Shown here one piece after another: positions 52,901 to 54,047 of a stretch of 54,047 nucleotides of DNA. The stretch is from positions 1 to 54,047 of the forward strand of contig JAFRAC010000008.1 in the NCBI GenBank assembly GCA_017405595.1, read 5' to 3'. This stretch comes from Thermoguttaceae bacterium (GTDB taxonomy: Bacteria; Planctomycetota; Planctomycetia; Pirellulales; Thermoguttaceae). Position 1 is the first letter of the stretch. Each line of letters begins with the position of its first letter. The translations under genes were made by a program, and so were the position numbers. The notes beneath the pieces were generated by a model. That model did no database searches. It saw only the letters and a list, made by a program, of their open reading frames with translations, and had not been told where the DNA came from.

Positions 52901-53429
52901 TCACCTGAGCGGCGTTTCTCGCCTGCGCCACCGCAGTCTGCGCGTATTGCAGAGCCATTGTGTAATCGTCGCGGACCGTCTTTTCGATCGTCTGGCGTTC
53001 GGTTTCGGAAAGCCCTTTCTGGAGACGGTCCTGTTCGCTGTTCCCCTCTTCGGCATAGAGGTCGGCCAGCGCGCCGTTCGCCTGATACGCATGGGCGCCG
53101 GTACCGTTCTCCTGCAGGTGGCGGGTCAGCGACTCTTTCGCCTGGTCGGCATAGAGCTGGCGTTCGGCTTTGGTGACCGAGGTGCGCATCAGTTCCAGCG
53201 CGGTTTCGCCCAGGTACCGGTCGAGTTCCGGCTCGAGATCTTCGGGAATGGAAGGATTGCCGCGGAACGATTCGAGGTAGTTGACCGCCACATCGTAATA
53301 GCCGCGGTTCATCAGCGCTTCGTAGAAGAGTTCCCACTCTTCCCCCGCCGGGACAGGGAGCGCGCGGCAGACGCAAAAGAGCCCGGCGAGAAGGGCGCAA
53401 CAGATCGGTAATCGGCGGAAAAAGGACAT
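49932..53429 (-). CDS. 1165-residue exported TPR-rich scaffold, first gene of the ExbBD operon
   Basis: Signal peptide about 1-27 (LPICCALLAGLFCVCRA). The body is almost entirely helical TPR-like pairs (EALMNRGYYDVAVNYLESF, EQARQSFEALYEKYSKYPGGFKARLLEAKAALALGD, ADEAYQWLSHPN, HAEKVMNCLELF). Two low-complexity inserts interrupt it, an Ala/Glu/Gly-rich stretch at about 725-785 and a shorter Gly/Ala/Glu stretch near 925-950, both likely flexible linkers. Likely exported or periplasmic scaffold. It overlaps the next gene by 4 bases and heads six co-directional genes. A promoter with 17-base spacing lies upstream with a leader of about 78 nt. Confidence 0.87.
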   Translation of the reverse strand: MSFFRRLPICCALLAGLFCVCRALPVPAGEEWELFYEALMNRGYYDVAVNYLESFRGNPSIPEDLEPELDRYLGETALELMRTSVTKAERQLYADQAKESLTRHLQENGTGAHAYQANGALADLYAEEGNSEQDRLQKGLSETERQTIEKTVRDDYTMALQYAQTAVAQARNAAQVMQQSDATKHSPEAQIVYAEFLGLRIKEAEYTMKLSQTYPEGSAERKEGLEQARQSFEALYEKYSKYPGGFKARLLEAKAALALGDTKSASEYLDELLALPMNKALYAIKTESILLYGQTVIDKGDPADLFRLLDAFYQWKYANELPPVFYVTAEGLQIHLLAGRAVLKLDEIKNNSKEKYAEAAKTVFTDRKRDALNLMKKPDKQAYEWFDFVYRQKSPFSGEAEKLLANPIFKGRGDPASEEEPASFEEAVERLNRAWTNFTESNTAAANALTADATAKADAQKAVTAKAVDRALRAAFQTAGRYSAEPGQLDKLRLQWATLAFMTGRWLDAEILGDFLLYRRSGSAIAPKAAEISLLAAKSAFREAKKNGESGEALDELQQDVQSRAEYVVQKWGENFSGDSLLPVVREALIVQMDTAVTAGDIAKAKEYLAAVPETSPAYSDASIQFGQSLWTSYIELLNKKNEEPGSVSDQTLQDLLESARASLETGLNKKLEQTNGGRGDDLPTVNAALSLAQIDLLLDRADEAYQWLSHPNIGPLTLVERRFAGVAEQAEAAAEADEAAGGEEAGEAGDETAESEAAEGEEGGDAGAEEAETETAEAESGKSESATQGLILPPSPLSDPFQLSALTLGLRVLVAIQDFEHAEKVMNCLELFVNTGVGSEERLTLVYLQLGKQLQEQIQTLRQNGNTEALRGITRGFEGFLDRISARKEGNTYLTLRWVADTYFNFGLGLKPLAAETGAGEGAAGGESAAGEGAPAGEAAGDSQDLTAAAEYFKKAGKTYQTILKRINAEPEWAGSPNAKVATTLRMSESLRELGRYGDAVKTLIPILETNETNLELQTGAVMILQEWGKKSHALYARAIQGAVPKSNGKNLVWGWNRLIALLSRNIDKSAQFKEKFYDAVLNKMECRLRWIAGLGDPAERAKQAKSGETELLKLHRLHPDLGGPVTYKKLESYLRSFRETAGDTSGEGFPDLEQQPQEEVPAQ

Positions 53430-53513
53430 CGGGCCGGTTCGGTTAAATGTGAATTCGGTTCGGCCGCGCCCCGTCCATAACGAACCGCGCCCGAAATTTG
53501 AAACATATATAAT

Positions 53514-53542
53514 AGTATACTATAATATTCCCAAAACAACAA
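53514..53542 (-). promoter_or_regulatory. Promoter of the TPR-ExbBD-kinase operon
   Basis: On the minus strand TTGTTG (53537-53542), a 17-base spacer and TATACT (53514-53519), inside a marked AT-rich island (53496-53532) in otherwise GC-rich DNA. Predicted start near 53507. Confidence 0.65.
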
Positions 53543-53543
53543 C

Positions 53544-53640
53544 GCGCCCCGGGCGCTTTTAAATTCGGCTCCCGGCTCCGCGGTGCGCCCTGGGCGCTTT
53601 TAATTCGGCTCCCGGCTCCGCGGTCGCACCAGCTCCCCCT
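53544..53640 (+). repeat. Tandem 41-bp GC-rich repeat
   Basis: Two units starting at 53544 and 53585, each GCGCCC-GGGCGCTTTTAA followed by TTCGGCTCCCGGCTCCGCGGT. The first half is itself a palindrome. A third, single unit is at 41885-41945. Confidence 0.8.
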
Positions 53641-53765
53641 TTAACCCCGCGGGAACAGGCGGGGCAGCCCCCGCGGGCGACTCCGGTTCCACTGGTTCGT
53701 CCCTTGCCGTTCGCTCCCGTTGGTCGCTCTACCAGCTCAGCGGGAACAGCAACGCGCTTTCCCGC
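53640..53765 (+). repeat. Dispersed GC-rich palindromic repeat, copy near window end
   Basis: CGGGGCAGCCCCCGCGGGCG, a GGTTCCACTGGTTC block, CTTGCCGTTC and the palindrome AACAGCAACGCGCTTTCCCGC (53740-53765). The same order, inverted, is found at 17330-17440. Confidence 0.7.
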
Positions 53766-53784
53766 GGCTCTACCGCTTGCGCGG

Positions 53785-54047
53785 CCAACCCCAAGCTCCG
53801 CCGCTCAACAGCCTTTCGGCTCGGTGCGGCGGAGGAACCCCCCGTTCTATAAACGGGGGAGGAGTCCCCGCCGCCCTCGCAAAGCTGAAACTCACCCTCA
53901 CTAAACCCCCACTCTTCAAGTGGGGGTATTCGATCCGATAACCCCGGAAAGCTCCGCTGCGGACTTCCCGACCAACCCCAAGCTCCAACGCTCAACAGCC
54001 TTTCGGCTCGGTGCGGCGGAGGAACCCCCCGTTCTATAAACGGGGGA
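53785..54047 (+). repeat. Double-hairpin repeat, copy 3 and start of copy 4 (cut by window end)
   Basis: A 76-base block at 53785-53860 is repeated at 53972-54047 with two mismatches; each ends in hairpin CCCCCGTT / AACGGGGG (53839-53846 with 53852-53859; 54026-54033 with 54039-54046; loop CTATA). Copy 3 continues with AAGCTGAAACTCACCCTCAC and hairpin 2 CCCCCACT / AGTGGGGG (53906-53913 with 53919-53926; loop CTTCA), then TATTCGATCCGATAA. The period between the two 76-base blocks is 187 bp. Copy 4 runs off the window. Confidence 0.85.

Noticed and set aside
50328..53411. 1027-codon + strand ORF opposite the large TPR gene
   Set aside because: Same kind of antisense shadow; the minus strand has a signal peptide, TPR pattern, promoter and operon overlaps.
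43481..54047. CRISPR array
   Set aside because: Hairpin repeats have irregular spacing, long conserved flanks and covarying stems, with no regular spacers and no cas genes.

Overview
The window looks like a chromosomal piece of an anaerobic, probably animal-gut, member of the Planctomycetota (Pirellulales/Thermoguttaceae-like; the taxon is inferred). The clues are exported proteins that begin with the planctomycete sorting motif (LESLEERTLLTA, QLEERLPLSG, PLEERLALSG, QLEDRQMLAG), dockerin-like C-termini, a pyrophosphate-type phosphofructokinase, a complete trimeric [FeFe]-hydrogenase of the NAD/ferredoxin type, and several large families without obvious relatives outside this group. GC content is high, so long antisense ORFs are common and were discarded.

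Layout. 1-2811 (-): C-terminally truncated giant surface protein with beta-helix and tandem MBG/YDG-like repeats. 2812-3856: about 1 kb without a convincing gene. 3857-9411 (-): D-2-hydroxyacid dehydrogenase, galactokinase and two paralogous membrane-anchored coiled-coil proteins behind a good sigma70 promoter. 9691-13952: TPR lipoprotein (+) and a GH38-like protein (-). 14132-18325 (-): PPi-phosphofructokinase, outer-membrane porin, SurE. 18618-22796: GMP synthase ATP-pyrophosphatase subunit without a glutaminase domain (+), orphan efflux outer-membrane lipoprotein (-), PurM (+). 22840-27447 (-): 1535-aa exported protein. 27699-32715 (+): three tandem secreted cysteine peptidases related to the immunoglobulin-cleaving IdeS/Mac (C66) family, each with an MBG-like domain, a fibronectin-III-like domain and dockerin-like repeats. 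33063-35423 (+): sigma54-type promoter, ECF sigma factor, putative membrane partner. 35364-36266 (-): CdsA. 36567-36653 (+): tRNA-Ser(GCU) with promoter and terminator. 37032-41810 (+): hydC-hydB-hydA and a receiver-domain protein. 41971-44786 (-): MFS permease and two uncharacterised proteins. 45046-53429 (-): one six-gene operon: two TPR proteins, ExbB, two ExbD (one frameshifted in this sequence), and a transmembrane Ser/Thr kinase. 53430-54047: repeat-rich DNA.

How the parts fit. GalK and PPi-PFK indicate sugar fermentation, with HydABC disposing of NADH and reduced ferredoxin as H2. The beta-helix/MBG protein and the C66-like peptidases form an exported surface or secreted set that shares domains. 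The TPR-ExbBD-kinase operon looks like an energised envelope machine with its own kinase.

The strongest leads are the tandem C66-like peptidases (IdeS-type Cys, His, Asp and oxyanion Lys all recognisable) and a family of double-hairpin repeats whose stems change in a compensatory way between copies.
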